This document shows positions 15,559 through 24,428 of a stretch of DNA of 40,893 nucleotides, piece after piece. The stretch comes from Alphaproteobacteria bacterium (lineage in GTDB: Bacteria > Pseudomonadota > Alphaproteobacteria > UBA7985 > JAUIBT01). The stretch is from contig JAUIDR010000028.1 in NCBI GenBank assembly GCA_030428565.1, positions 1-40,893 on the forward strand, given 5' to 3'. The notes beneath the pieces are model-generated. The model did not search any database and was not told where the DNA came from. It worked only from the letters and a program-made list of their open reading frames with translations. Positions within the stretch are counted from its first letter, which is position 1. Every line of letters starts with the position of its first letter. The position numbers were made by a program, and so were the translations under genes.

Positions 15559-16443
15559 ATGGATCCAACGCTCAAGACCAAGACAATTGACGCTCTGAAG
15601 CGCGAAGCGGGCCAGATGGCGCCACGCCTCAAGCTGGTCGCAAAGTATATTGTCGATCATCCGCTCGATTTTGGTCTCGATTCGATCCGCGAGACCGCGC
15701 GCAAGTGCGGAGTCTCGACCTATACCCTGGTGCGCCTGGCCGAGCAGATGGGCTTTACCGGCTATGAAGAGCTGCGCGAACCTTTTCGCCATGCGCTGGT
15801 CTCCTCGACCCACATGGCCGAACGCCCGGCCTGGGTCGACTCGCTGCGGAGCGCTGGCTCGTTGGGGCGGGTGCAGGCCGCAGCATCGCTCAATTCTATG
15901 GCCATTGTTCAGCGCAGCCTAGAGCGGCTATCGCCGGAGCACCTTGAACGTGCGGTCTCGCTCATGCTCGATGCGCGCAATGTCTACTTAACGGCGGTGC
16001 GATCGACCTACGCCCTTGCTTATTATCTGCATTATGTGGGCTGCATGGCCTTGCCCAGCATGCAATTGATCCCGCGGCACATGAACTCGGCTATCGATGA
16101 TATGTCCGATGCTGACGCGCAAGATGTGCTAGTGGCGCTGACGTTCACGCCCTATTCGCGCGAGGTCATTGAGGCCTGCAAATTCGCGCAGCGGCGCGGG
16201 ACAAAGATTATTCTGGTCTCTGATTTCGATGTCATTTCCAGCGAATTCCAGCCCGAAGTGGCGCTGATTGCTTCGGTCATTTCGACCCATCACTTTGGCT
16301 GTTACGCGGGGGTGATGGCCGTGCTGGACGCGGTTTTGGCGGGTCTCGTCGAAAAGGGCGGGGCCTGTGCTCGCGAACGGATCGAACGCTACGAGACCCT
16401 GCGCCGAGAGAACAACGCCTACTGGGTCTCGAAAAAAACATAA
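15559..16443 (+). CDS. MurR/RpiR-family transcriptional regulator (HTH + SIS)
   Basis: ATG 15559 gives 294 residues; a TTG two codons upstream is less likely. The N-terminal HTH_6 domain covers about residues 1-75, with the helix-turn-helix in SIRETARKCGVSTYTLVRLAEQMGF. The C-terminal SIS domain (about 115-260) begins LERAVSLMLDARNVYLTAV and contains VLVALTFTPYSREVIEACKFA. SIS domains usually sense phosphosugars, but members of this family near amine or amino-acid catabolism are common. It lies between the leftward catabolic operon and the rightward TRAP transporter genes and probably controls both from the palindromes in the 175-bp divergent space (inferred). Confidence 0.9.
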   Translation: MDPTLKTKTIDALKREAGQMAPRLKLVAKYIVDHPLDFGLDSIRETARKCGVSTYTLVRLAEQMGFTGYEELREPFRHALVSSTHMAERPAWVDSLRSAGSLGRVQAAASLNSMAIVQRSLERLSPEHLERAVSLMLDARNVYLTAVRSTYALAYYLHYVGCMALPSMQLIPRHMNSAIDDMSDADAQDVLVALTFTPYSREVIEACKFAQRRGTKIILVSDFDVISSEFQPEVALIASVISTHHFGCYAGVMAVLDAVLAGLVEKGGACARERIERYETLRRENNAYWVSKKT

Positions 16444-16473
16444 GTTTTTTGGTGACAGAAAAAAAAACTTTAG

Positions 16474-16492
16474 CGACCTTAGGGTCGTGTTT
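16474..16492 (+). terminator. Weak hairpin between the RpiR and binding-protein genes
   Basis: CGACC (16474-16478) and GGTCG (16483-16487) pair around TTAG and are followed by a short T-rich stretch. It may partly separate regulator expression from the transporter; the stem is short. Confidence 0.3.
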
Positions 16493-16539
16493 TCAGGGCG
16501 CACTCGCACCCGAGGCACCCAAAACTAAGGGAGAAGCAT

Positions 16540-17511
16540 GTGAATATCAAAACATCTCTAATTGGCCTGGCCGCTGCGTCTGTTGTGAGCTTGGGCTCTG
16601 CTGCTTTTGCAGCCGATCAATTCGTGACCATTGGTACCGGCGGCGTGACCGGCGTTTACTACCCCACTGGCGGCGCGATCTGCCGTCTGATGAACAAAGG
16701 CCGTAAAGAACACGGCATCCGTTGTTCTGTGGAATCGACCGGTGGTTCTGTCTACAACACCCGCACCATCCGCGGCGGTGAGCTGGACTTCGGCGTTGTT
16801 CAGTCTGACGTTCAGGCTGCAGCCATTTCTGGCACTGGCAAGTTCGCTGACGATGGTGCCTTCGAAGGCCTGCGCGCCATCTTCTCAGTCCACCCTGAGC
16901 CGCTGCACGTCATGGTGCGCGCGGATGCGGGCATCAACTCTGTGGCTGACTTTGCTGGTAAGCGCGTCAACATCGGCAACCCCGGTTCTGGTACCCGCGT
17001 TTTGGCTGAAGTGCTGATGGATGCGGCTGGCGTATCACCCGACGATTTCGCTCTGGCTGCCGAGCTGAAGTCATCTGAGCAGTCTGCGGCTCTGTGTGAC
17101 GGCAAGCTGGATGCAGCGATCTGGGCGGCGGGTCTACCGAACGGTTCGTCTATGGAAGCCACCTCTACTTGTGACATCAAGCTGTTGGACCTGACCACTT
17201 CGGGCACCGATATGGTTCTGGCGTCTAACCCTGCCTACGCAGCAGCCACCATCCCTGGCGGCATGTACCCGGGCAACGCTGATGACGTAGCAAGCTGGGG
17301 CCCCAAGGCGACCTTCGTGACCTCAACCAATACGTCTGAAGAAGTGGTGTACCAGCTGGTGAAGTCAGTCTTCGAAAACTTCGACGACTTCAAAAAGTTG
17401 CACCCGGCCTTCTCTCGTCTGGTTGAAGCAGAAATGATCAAAGACGGTCTGTCTGCTCCGTTGCACGACGGCGCGGTTCGTTACTACAAGGAACGCGGCT
17501 GGATTATGTAA
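16540..17511 (+). CDS. TAXI-family TRAP transporter solute-binding protein
   Basis: The GTG start at 16540 follows a strong ribosome binding site (AAGGGAG); the nearby ATG at 16538 runs directly into TGA, which decides the start. The 323-residue protein has a signal peptide (about 1-24, ending SAAFA). The mature TAXI domain follows: FVTIGTGGVTGVYYPTGGAICRLMN, then GGELDFGVVQSD, VNIGNPGSGTR and the GDGKLDAAIWAAG-like region. It catches a small acid in the periplasm and delivers it to the fused permease encoded 414 bp downstream. The separate hairpin terminator after it suggests more binding protein than permease is made, as is usual for such systems. Codon usage is visibly biased, consistent with high expression. 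Confidence 0.95.
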   Translation: MNIKTSLIGLAAASVVSLGSAAFAADQFVTIGTGGVTGVYYPTGGAICRLMNKGRKEHGIRCSVESTGGSVYNTRTIRGGELDFGVVQSDVQAAAISGTGKFADDGAFEGLRAIFSVHPEPLHVMVRADAGINSVADFAGKRVNIGNPGSGTRVLAEVLMDAAGVSPDDFALAAELKSSEQSAALCDGKLDAAIWAAGLPNGSSMEATSTCDIKLLDLTTSGTDMVLASNPAYAAATIPGGMYPGNADDVASWGPKATFVTSTNTSEEVVYQLVKSVFENFDDFKKLHPAFSRLVEAEMIKDGLSAPLHDGAVRYYKERGWIM

Positions 17512-17526
17512 TCTAGCTTACAAAGG

Positions 17527-17556
17527 TGGCCGCTCCAGATCGGGGCGGCCATTTTT
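17527..17556 (+). terminator. Rho-independent terminator after the binding-protein gene
   Basis: TGGCCGCTCC (17527-17536) pairs with GGGGCGGCCA (17542-17551) with one G-T pair, and TTTTT follows. It lies 15 bp after the stop and should reduce read-through into the permease gene. Confidence 0.85.
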
Positions 17557-17607
17557 GATTCTAGCGATTCGGTTCTGTCTAGCCGTTGGCTGCCGGAGCC
17601 ATGATCG

Positions 17608-17655
17608 CCGGTGCTTGGAGTTGCCGGTCCTTGGAGTTGCCGGTCCTTGGAGTTG
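17608..17655. repeat. Tandem repeat, 16-bp unit, three copies
   Basis: The unit CCGGTSCTTGGAGTTG occurs three times in direct succession (17608-17623, 17624-17639, 17640-17655) with one substitution. It lies in the untranslated gap between the transporter genes. Confidence 0.9.
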
Positions 17656-17728
17656 CTATCCTTCGGATCTAGTCCTTCGCTTCCAAGCCGTAGGGTCTTG
17701 CCGGCAGCCAGAACTGCCTGAAAATCGG

Positions 17729-17794
17729 GCCCGCATGCAAGCCAGGCCCGCATGTAAGCCAGGCCCGCATGTAAGCCAGGCCCGCATGTAAGCC
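17729..17794. repeat. Tandem repeat, 17-bp unit, nearly four copies
   Basis: The unit GCCCGCATGYAAGCCAG starts at 17729, 17746, 17763 and 17780 (last copy partial), with a single variable base. Its period is unlike that of the 16-bp array 75 bp upstream, so the two arose separately. Confidence 0.95.
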
Positions 17795-17925
17795 CGCGCT
17801 GAAGACCGCCGCTGGGCTTTTGGAGTTTAGCCTTTGAGCAAACCACAGAAACCAGCTATAAATAACCGGTGCAAAATTAATAAAATCAAAAGCATAACAA
17901 TAACAGGACAGTCAGGAGAGGCAGC

Positions 17926-20538
17926 ATGAGCGACAAAGCCGAAGCGCTGGAGAACCCAGAGGACTTGATCGCAGAATCGGACACCGGAGCGCGGGTGCCA
18001 AAGGGCGCCATCTCGGCGAGTGTGCTCTGGGTCGTGCCCTTGATCTGGTCGTTGTTTCAGCTCTGGATCGCGTCGCCGCTGCCCTTTGAATGGGGCATTT
18101 TCGTCTGGAACGATACCCAGACCCGCGCCATCCACCTGGCTTTTGCGGTCTTCCTGGCTTTCACCGCTTATCCGACTTTGAAGTCCAGTCCGCGCCACTA
18201 TATCCCGATACAAGACTGGGCGATGGCGCTGATCGCAGCAGGGGCAGCGGCCTATATCTGGATCTTCTATGCTGGCGTCGCCTCACGCGCGGGTGCGCCC
18301 AACACGACCGACGTGGCGGTTGCTGCTGTGGGTATCGTCTTGCTGTTAGAAGCCGCGCGCCGCTCGCTGGGTTTCCCGCTGATGGCGGTGGCGCTGTTCT
18401 TCTTGGCCTACGTCTTTTTCGGCGCTTGGGATGGCTTGCCCGATATGATCCGCTGGAAGGGTGCCTCGCTGGAAAAGGCCATGAGCCATATGTGGCTGAC
18501 CACCGAAGGCGTGTTCGGTGTGGCGCTGGGCGTTTCGTCGGGCTTCGTATTTCTCTTCGTCCTATTTGGCGCGCTGCTCAATCAGGCGGGCGCGGGCAAC
18601 TACTTCGTTCAAATCGCCTTTTCATTGCTGGGCCATATGCGCGGCGGACCGGCCAAGGCCGCGGTGGTCTCCTCGGCCATGACGGGCCTGATTTCGGGCT
18701 CTTCCATTGCCAACGTGGTTACAACAGGCACCTTTACTATTCCCTTGATGAAGCGCGTTGGCTTTGCGCCTGAAAAGGCGGGCGCGGTCGAGGTCTCCTC
18801 TTCGGTCAACGGGGTCTTGACCCCGCCGGTCATGGGTGCCGTGGCCTTCTTGATGACCGAATATGTCGGCATTTCCTATGTCGAGGTGGTGAAGACCGCC
18901 ATCGTTCCGGCGCTGATCTCCTATATCGCGCTGGTCTATATCGTGCACTTGGAAGCGCTGAAGCACGACATGCGCGGCCTGGAAAAGCCCGAGCCAATGG
19001 CCCCCGCTAAGGTCCGCCTCATCCGAACCGGCATCACCATTTCTTCGCTGCTGATCTTATCATACGCGGTCTATTGGTTGATCCAAGGCTTCAAGGTCTG
19101 GTTCGGCGATGCCTCGGGTATGCCGATCTTGGCCTTCCTTTTCGGCTCTTACGTCTTCTTGGTCTTTTTGTCGGCGCGTAAGCCTGAATTGGAAATGGAC
19201 GACCCCAATCAGCCGGTGGTCAAGCTGCCACGTTTTTCTGACGTAGCAGGCACCGGTCTGCACTACGTCGTGCCGATTATCGTTCTGATCTGGTTCTTGA
19301 TTGTTGAGTGGAAGTCGCCCGCTTTCTCGGCTTTTTGGGCGACCTGTTTCCTAATCGTCGTGCTGGTGACGCAAAAGCCGCTCAAAGCCATTTTTCGTGG
19401 CCAGGCGCTGGGCTTCTTTTTGGCGGTGCGCGAGGGCATCGCTGACTTGGCCGACGGTCTGATCACTGGGGCTCGCAATATGATCGGCCTGGCGGCGGCC
19501 ATGGGCGTAGCGGGCATCATTGTCGGCGCGGTGACACTGACGGGCATCGGTCAGGTCATGGCGGAGTTCGTCGAGTTCCTTTCGGGTGGCAACCTGTTGG
19601 CCATGCTGTTCTTCGTCGCGCTGATCTCGATCATTCTGGGCATGGGCCTGCCGACGACCGCCAACTACATCGTCGTATCATCGCTGATGGCGGGCGTGGT
19701 CGTGGAGCTGGGCGCGCAAGCCGGGCTGATCGTACCGCTGGTGGCCGTCCACATGTTCGTGTTCTACTATGGCATCATGGCGGACGTGACGCCGCCGGTG
19801 GGGCTGGCCTCCTTTGCGGCGGCGGCCATATCGGGCGCTGATCCGCTCAAGACCGGCGTCACGGCTTTCTTCTATTCCCTGCGCACGGCGTTGCTGCCAT
19901 TCTTGTTCATCTTCAACACCGACTTGTTGTTGATTGATGTCGGGCCGGTCAAAGCCATATTCGTGTTCTTCATAGCCCTGGCGGCCATGTTGGTCTTTGC
20001 GGCCGGGACCATGGGCTATTTTATCGCCCGCAATCGGATATGGGAGAGCCTGGCACTGGTCTTGATCGCGCTACTATTGTTCCGTCCGGGGCTGGTGCTG
20101 GACTATGTACAGCCACCCTTCGAACAGGTGGCACCGGCGCAAGTCTTCGACGTGGCGCAGGGCGCCCAGAGCGGCGACAGCCTACGCATCAAGCTGGAAG
20201 GCGAGAATATAGACGGTGATTTTGTCTCCTCCACCTTCGTGTTGCCGTTGGGCGATAAAGGCCCAGAAGGCTTCGAGCGCCTCGCCAATTCTGCGGGCCT
20301 GGAGTTGATCGAAAGTGAGGGCAAAATTATCGTGGACTCGCTGAAATTCGGAGGCCCAGCCGAGCAAGCAGGGGTCGATTTTGATTGGCAAGTGACCGCG
20401 ATTGAGCGGCCCGCCGAGCGCATGCCCAAGGAAGTCATCTACATTCCGGCCTTGGCTTTGTTGCTGTTGATTATCTATGTGCAGCGCCGACGCTTGCCCC
20501 AGCAAGCTCCGGCAGGAGCCCGAAAGGAGGCCGCATGA
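17926..20538 (+). CDS. TRAP transporter permease, fused 4TM/12TM (DctQM-type) with C-terminal DUF3394-like domain
   Basis: The 870-residue membrane protein joins the small and large TRAP permease subunits, the usual arrangement for TAXI systems. Hydrophobic segments begin at about residue 27 (SVLWVVPLIWSLFQLWIA). The large-subunit part contains the conserved GLISGSSIANVVTTGTFTIPLMK and EVSSSVNGVLTPPVMGA loops, and the second half-repeat GMGLPTTANYIVVSS with MADVTPPVGLASFAAAAIS. The last 150 residues form a soluble, DUF3394-like part with a final membrane helix (VIYIPALALLLLIIYV). It imports the ligand of the upstream binding protein, driven by a sodium or proton gradient. Its stop overlaps the start of the stress-protein gene (ATGA). 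Confidence 0.95.
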   Translation: MSDKAEALENPEDLIAESDTGARVPKGAISASVLWVVPLIWSLFQLWIASPLPFEWGIFVWNDTQTRAIHLAFAVFLAFTAYPTLKSSPRHYIPIQDWAMALIAAGAAAYIWIFYAGVASRAGAPNTTDVAVAAVGIVLLLEAARRSLGFPLMAVALFFLAYVFFGAWDGLPDMIRWKGASLEKAMSHMWLTTEGVFGVALGVSSGFVFLFVLFGALLNQAGAGNYFVQIAFSLLGHMRGGPAKAAVVSSAMTGLISGSSIANVVTTGTFTIPLMKRVGFAPEKAGAVEVSSSVNGVLTPPVMGAVAFLMTEYVGISYVEVVKTAIVPALISYIALVYIVHLEALKHDMRGLEKPEPMAPAKVRLIRTGITISSLLILSYAVYWLIQGFKVWFGDASGMPILAFLFGSYVFLVFLSARKPELEMDDPNQPVVKLPRFSDVAGTGLHYVVPIIVLIWFLIVEWKSPAFSAFWATCFLIVVLVTQKPLKAIFRGQALGFFLAVREGIADLADGLITGARNMIGLAAAMGVAGIIVGAVTLTGIGQVMAEFVEFLSGGNLLAMLFFVALISIILGMGLPTTANYIVVSSLMAGVVVELGAQAGLIVPLVAVHMFVFYYGIMADVTPPVGLASFAAAAISGADPLKTGVTAFFYSLRTALLPFLFIFNTDLLLIDVGPVKAIFVFFIALAAMLVFAAGTMGYFIARNRIWESLALVLIALLLFRPGLVLDYVQPPFEQVAPAQVFDVAQGAQSGDSLRIKLEGENIDGDFVSSTFVLPLGDKGPEGFERLANSAGLELIESEGKIIVDSLKFGGPAEQAGVDFDWQVTAIERPAERMPKEVIYIPALALLLLIIYVQRRRLPQQAPAGARKEAA

Positions 20539-20969
20539 GTCAGCCCGTTCTTGTCGCCATTGACTTGGCACACCCCGAGCACAGCGACGCAATCCTTAAG
20601 CGAGCAGCGGCCATTGCCGCTTTGGACAGCGCGCCCTTGGCGGTCATGTCCGTGGTGCCCGATTTCGGCATGAGCATCATCGGTAGCTACTTTAAAGAAG
20701 GCTCCCACGATGAGGCGATTGAGCACGCGCGCCAGGCCTTGCATGGCCTGGTCGAGGCGGCCTTGGACAAACCGCAGGGCGTTCAACACGTCATCTGCCA
20801 AGGCACAGCCTACGAGCAGATATTGGCGACGGCTGCCAAGTTGCAGGCGCGCTTGATCGTGATGGGCGCACACCGTCCCGAATTCGGTGACTTCCTGTTG
20901 GGCCCCAACACGGCGCGGGTGGTGCGTCACGCCAAGACCTCGGTCATGGTGCTGCGCGACGGGCTCTAG
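20535..20969 (+). CDS. Universal stress protein (UspA family), coupled to the TRAP permease
   Basis: The 144-residue protein has the UspA fold. VLVAIDLAHPEHSDAILKRAA opens it, and the C-terminal nucleotide-binding signature is VMGAHRPEFGDFLLGPNTARVVRHAKTSVMVLR, matching G-x2-G-x9-G of ATP-binding members approximately. Its ATG lies in the stop of the permease (ATGA). A UspA encoded directly after a TRAP permease is a recurrent arrangement (TeaD-like), where the protein binds ATP and tunes the transporter. That role is inferred here from position. Confidence 0.92.
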   Translation: MSQPVLVAIDLAHPEHSDAILKRAAAIAALDSAPLAVMSVVPDFGMSIIGSYFKEGSHDEAIEHARQALHGLVEAALDKPQGVQHVICQGTAYEQILATAAKLQARLIVMGAHRPEFGDFLLGPNTARVVRHAKTSVMVLRDGL

Positions 20970-21226
20970 GGGGGGGGGCTCTAGGCGGCGCTAGGCTGAT
21001 TTTTTTGGGACTCTCTCTGGAGCTGTCTGGCGGTCGAGATCTGACGCACGCTGCGCTTCGACGGACCGCCGGGCCTTGCCTTTGCGCCGATCACCGGTTG
21101 AACAAGGGGGCATTTGCTGGCAAAGCTAGGCGCTAGCGGCTCGGGCGCGCGGCCTCGTCAAACGATGGCAGGTGCCGCCTGATCGCTGCGCCTGTTATCA
21201 AGCCACTTTGCCGGAGCTCTTCGCCT

Positions 21227-22168
21227 GTGTCCTTTCCTTCTCTTTTGACCCTTGCTCACGCCACGTCAGCGGCGGCTATTGCTGCCCAGCCCTTCGTTGG
21301 GCGGATGGACAAGAACGGGGCGGACGGTGCCTGTGTCGATGCGCTGCGTGCGGTGCTCGGCCCGGCGGATTTCCGCGGCCGTGTCGTCATCGGCGAGGGT
21401 GAAAAGGACGACGCACCCGCGCTCTACAACGGTGAGACCCTGGGCAGCGGTACGGGCGAAGCGCTGGACATCGCCGTCGATCCCCTGGAAGGCACGACAT
21501 TTTGCGCCAAAGCGCTGCCCAATGCTTTTTCGGTGATCGCCTTGGCCGAGCCGGGCACCATGTTCGAACCTGGGCCCGCCTTCTATATGGACAAGTTGGT
21601 CGTCGGCCCGCAAGCGCGCGGCGCCCTCGATCCCGACGCCCCCATGGCCGACCGCTTGCAGGCTCTGGCCAGGGCCAAGGGCAAGGCGGTGAGCGAGCTG
21701 TTGGTCTATATTCTGGAGCGGCCACGCAATCAGGCCATGATCGACGATATCTTGAAAGCAGGTGCCCGGGTCAGCCTGAACTCCGGTGGCGACGTTTTGG
21801 GCGCCACACAGGCGCTTTTGGATGGCCAGGACGTCGATGCCCTGATGGGGATTGGTGGCACGCCAGAGGGCGTTATTTCGGCGGTAGCGGCCAAAGCACT
21901 GGGCGGGGATTGCTTTGCACGCTTAGCGCCGCAGCTTGACGACGAGACTCGAGCGGTGGCCGAAGCTGGTATGGATTGTCAGCGTTGGATGGGCCTGGAT
22001 GAGCTGGTAGGCGGCCGCCAAGTGCAGTTTTGCCTCACGGGTCTGACGGACGGTCTAATTTTGCAAGCGCCCCTGCGTGATTCCCAAGTTTGGGTGACGG
22101 ATTCCTTGCTGATTGAAGGCCCGTCAGGCCAGCTTCACCGCTTGCAGACAGAAATCCCAATTTCTTAG
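21227..22168 (+). CDS. glpX: Class II fructose-1,6-bisphosphatase
   Basis: The 313-residue protein matches the GlpX family: RVVIGEGEKDDAPALYNGE near the N-terminus, the metal-binding DPLEGTTFCAKALPNA (variant of the DP-x-D/E-GT motif), MDKLVVGP, the SGGDVLGA segment and a GIGGTPEGVISAVA loop. It hydrolyses fructose-1,6-bisphosphate in gluconeogenesis, or also sedoheptulose bisphosphate in some alphaproteobacteria. The start is GTG 21227, with GGAG 10 bases upstream; no ATG fits the conserved start. It stands alone before tRNA-Asp. The upstream 257-bp gap shows no gene. Confidence 0.95.
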   Translation: MSFPSLLTLAHATSAAAIAAQPFVGRMDKNGADGACVDALRAVLGPADFRGRVVIGEGEKDDAPALYNGETLGSGTGEALDIAVDPLEGTTFCAKALPNAFSVIALAEPGTMFEPGPAFYMDKLVVGPQARGALDPDAPMADRLQALARAKGKAVSELLVYILERPRNQAMIDDILKAGARVSLNSGGDVLGATQALLDGQDVDALMGIGGTPEGVISAVAAKALGGDCFARLAPQLDDETRAVAEAGMDCQRWMGLDELVGGRQVQFCLTGLTDGLILQAPLRDSQVWVTDSLLIEGPSGQLHRLQTEIPIS

Positions 22169-22189
22169 GAAATTTTGCAAATTTTTGCG

Positions 22190-22218
22190 TTGACTCAAAC
22201 CGGTTAGAGGGCTACACA
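22190..22218 (+). promoter_or_regulatory. Promoter of tRNA-Asp
   Basis: TTGACT (22190-22195) and TACACA (22213-22218) have the ideal 17-bp spacing and end 18 bp before the tRNA. The -10 box is weak, but position and -35 box are good. Confidence 0.6.
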
Positions 22219-22235
22219 CCCGTTCACCGAAATGC

Positions 22236-22312
22236 GCGGGTGTAGCTCAGTTGGTTAGAGTGTCGGCCTGTCACGCCGAAGGTCGCGGGTTCGAGCCCCG
22301 TCACTCGCGCCA
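22236..22312 (+). tRNA. tRNA-Asp (anticodon GTC)
   Basis: A complete 77-base cloverleaf with acceptor stem GCGGGTG/CACTCGC (one G-T pair), anticodon loop CTGTCAC (anticodon GTC), TTCGA T loop and encoded CCA. The flanks show no island. Confidence 0.96.
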
Positions 22313-22330
22313 TTTCGGTTTATAAAAATT

Positions 22331-22353
22331 CCCGCCGCTGTGCGGGTTTTTTT
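22331..22353 (+). terminator. Rho-independent terminator after tRNA-Asp
   Basis: CCCGC and GCGGG pair around CGCTGT and are followed by seven T, 19 bp after the tRNA end. Confidence 0.85.
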
Positions 22354-22729
22354 GTGCCCTATTGGTTCCTTCTGAAGGCCGCTGATTTCGGCCAGATCGG
22401 TCGGGCGAAAGCGCGGGCCACTGCCTCACGCCGGTGAGCTTTTGACGGCATCTTCCTGATCTCAGGCTCAGATCCTTATCCCAACATGGCAGGTCAAAGC
22501 CCAAGCGCTTTTTTGGCCTTGGAAATGTTAATCTTCGCCACCGCCCCTGAACCTTGCGTGCCCCAAGACGTTACACCGGCGGGTTGTTGCGAAAAGGACA
22601 CAGTTGCGCACAAATGCAACTCAACTTTAGGTTTTGGTGTTGCAACCTAGGCGGGAAAATGGTCAAGGTAGGGCAAGACACATACCGCGGGCCGAGCTGC
22701 CCGCCAATACTGGCATCTTAGGAGGCCCC
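22354..22729. other. Leader region of the porin-like gene
   Basis: No gene is visible in these 376 bases. The right half should carry the porin promoter; a perfect AGGAGG ribosome binding site lies at 22720-22725. A possible leader RNA cannot be judged by eye. Confidence 0.4.
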
Positions 22730-23704
22730 ATGACCAAGAGTTCATTTTCGACCCTCAATCGCGCGGCGCTGTTGGGCAGCGCTCTGGCTGGTAGCCTTGC
22801 GCTCGCTGCGAGCAGCGCCTTTGCCCAAGATCTGACCATCAGCGGCTTTATGGAATTCGAAGCCCACTATGGTGAAAATTACGATCTGGAAGATTCAGAA
22901 GTCGATAGCCTGGACTTCGCAACCGACGGCCGTCTGAACTTCGACTATTCCAACGCCACCAAGTCGGGCCTGGCTTGGGGCATGCACCTGGAGCTGGATC
23001 TGCAGGGCTCTGACGACGCCGGCATCCAATTGCCTGGCGATGTCGTCGACGGCGACGCGGTTGAGTTCAACGATGGCTATGTCTTCGTCAACTCTGCCCT
23101 GGGCAATATCAAGATGGGTGATACCGGCGATGCAGCGGGTACCAGCAATCAACTGAACGTGCCAATCTTGCCGCTGGGGGCGATCGAGCGCGACCATTTC
23201 AGCGTGCTGGAAGCCGAGCAGGTCTTCTATGCCAACTCATTTTACGGCGTCGATTTTGAAGCCTCGGTTGACGACGATTCCAACTGGTCTGTGGGTGTCT
23301 CCTACGCCGCCCCCATGGGCCCGGTGATGGTTGCCTTGGGTCTGACCGCACAAGATCAAGCTCTAGCAGGATCGCTGGGGGCAAGCATTGGCGGCCTGAG
23401 CGCGGGGGTCAACTACGCGATGGAAGAGTTCGGCGCCAGCAGCGAATACATTGCTGCGGGTATCGGTTATGACATGGGTGCGCTGCACTTGGGCCTGGGC
23501 GTCGAGACCGAAATCGCTCACATGATGGTCGTCGGTGAGACCTATACCAGCAACGTTTTTGCTGGCGCCACTTACGAGTTGGCGGACGGCCTGACCTTGG
23601 GGGCCGCCATCGGCAGCTTGGACAATGACTCGGTCTGGAACTGGAACGGTGCCAACACCGCGCGTGAAATCTCTGCCATCACCTCGGTCAAGGTGGAGTT
23701 CTAA
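22730..23704 (+). CDS. Outer-membrane porin-like protein
   Basis: ATG 22730 follows AGGAGG and gives 324 residues with a signal peptide (LLGSALAGSLALAASSAFAQ, about 15-34). The mature part is an acidic beta-barrel like general bacterial porins of alphaproteobacteria. It has a first strand LTISGFMEFEAHYG, repeated alternating polar/hydrophobic strands, glycine-rich turns, and a final strand ending in ITSVKVEF with the C-terminal Phe needed for outer-membrane assembly. It would form a diffusion channel for small solutes. It is a single-gene unit with a good terminator 277 bp downstream. Confidence 0.88.
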   Translation: MTKSSFSTLNRAALLGSALAGSLALAASSAFAQDLTISGFMEFEAHYGENYDLEDSEVDSLDFATDGRLNFDYSNATKSGLAWGMHLELDLQGSDDAGIQLPGDVVDGDAVEFNDGYVFVNSALGNIKMGDTGDAAGTSNQLNVPILPLGAIERDHFSVLEAEQVFYANSFYGVDFEASVDDDSNWSVGVSYAAPMGPVMVALGLTAQDQALAGSLGASIGGLSAGVNYAMEEFGASSEYIAAGIGYDMGALHLGLGVETEIAHMMVVGETYTSNVFAGATYELADGLTLGAAIGSLDNDSVWNWNGANTAREISAITSVKVEF

Positions 23705-23980
23705 GGCTCTGGTGCAATATCCGGGGCACTCGGATGGTCGCGCCAGGACGTCTTAGGGCGGATCGGCGCTGACAGCCAAAACGAAGAGCGCAGGGAAAAC
23801 CAAGTGCGCGGACGTAAAGGCAGGCCAGCCGAACGCGCTCTAGAACTTGCGAGCGGCCAAAAACAAGCAACAAGCTAGCCGCTGCAGCCTGCGGTCTCTA
23901 GGGGGACCGCAGCGCACACATACAAGCCGCTAAGCCGGGTCGAGCCGGGCTGAGCTGGTGAGGGATCTGAAATGAACAAG

Positions 23981-24013
23981 AGGAGGGGCGCCTAAGGGGC
24001 CTCTCCTTTTTTT
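23981..24013 (+). terminator. Rho-independent terminator
   Basis: A 9-bp stem (AGGAGGGGC with GCCTCTCCT, allowing one G-T pair) is followed by seven T. It is probably the end of the porin transcript, leaving a 3' untranslated part of about 277 bases. Confidence 0.8.
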
Positions 24014-24253
24014 GTGTCCGCGTTTGGTCCAGGGGCTGGCGGCTTGTGCGTCGCGCGCTGACCTGCCAAGATGAACCGAGCGTGCCGTCGCTAGCGCCGC
24101 ATCGCGCCCAGGGCCCGGCTTACCTTTTGGTATGAGTGCTTGCCTTGGCATCGCGCGCCTTTGGGGGTGGGGTAAAAGTCATGCGAGCAAGCGCCATCGC
24201 TTGTTAGGGGCTTGGCCCTGTGTGTCTGCTTCGCCAGCACGGGGGAATTTGGC

Positions 24254-24293
24254 GCCTGATGCGGGATGCCTGATGCGGGATGCCTGATGCGGG
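24254..24293. repeat. Tandem repeat, 14-bp unit, three copies
   Basis: The unit GCCTGATGCGGGAT occurs at 24254, 24268 and 24282; the last copy breaks at its end. No gene overlaps it. Confidence 0.9.
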
Positions 24294-24428
24294 GCGCTGC
24301 AATTGCGGCGTTCGGGCCCGCGATATCTGTCAACGCCTACTCGCTTGGTAGCGGCACGCCAGCAGGCCGCCAGACCCGGTGGTCTATGACGGTTTTGAGA
24401 CCACCACTTTGGGAAACGGGAGACAAAA

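Larger units (their letters stand above)
23705..24428. other. Long intergenic region
   Basis: These 724 bases lie between the porin-like and SnoaL-like genes. They contain a strong plus-strand terminator (23981-24013) and a 14-bp tandem array (24254-24293). Short frames here show no family and no ribosome binding site. Confidence 0.5.

Noticed and set aside
17729-17794. CRISPR-like array
   Set aside because: The 17-bp units are directly adjacent with no spacers, and no cas genes are present.
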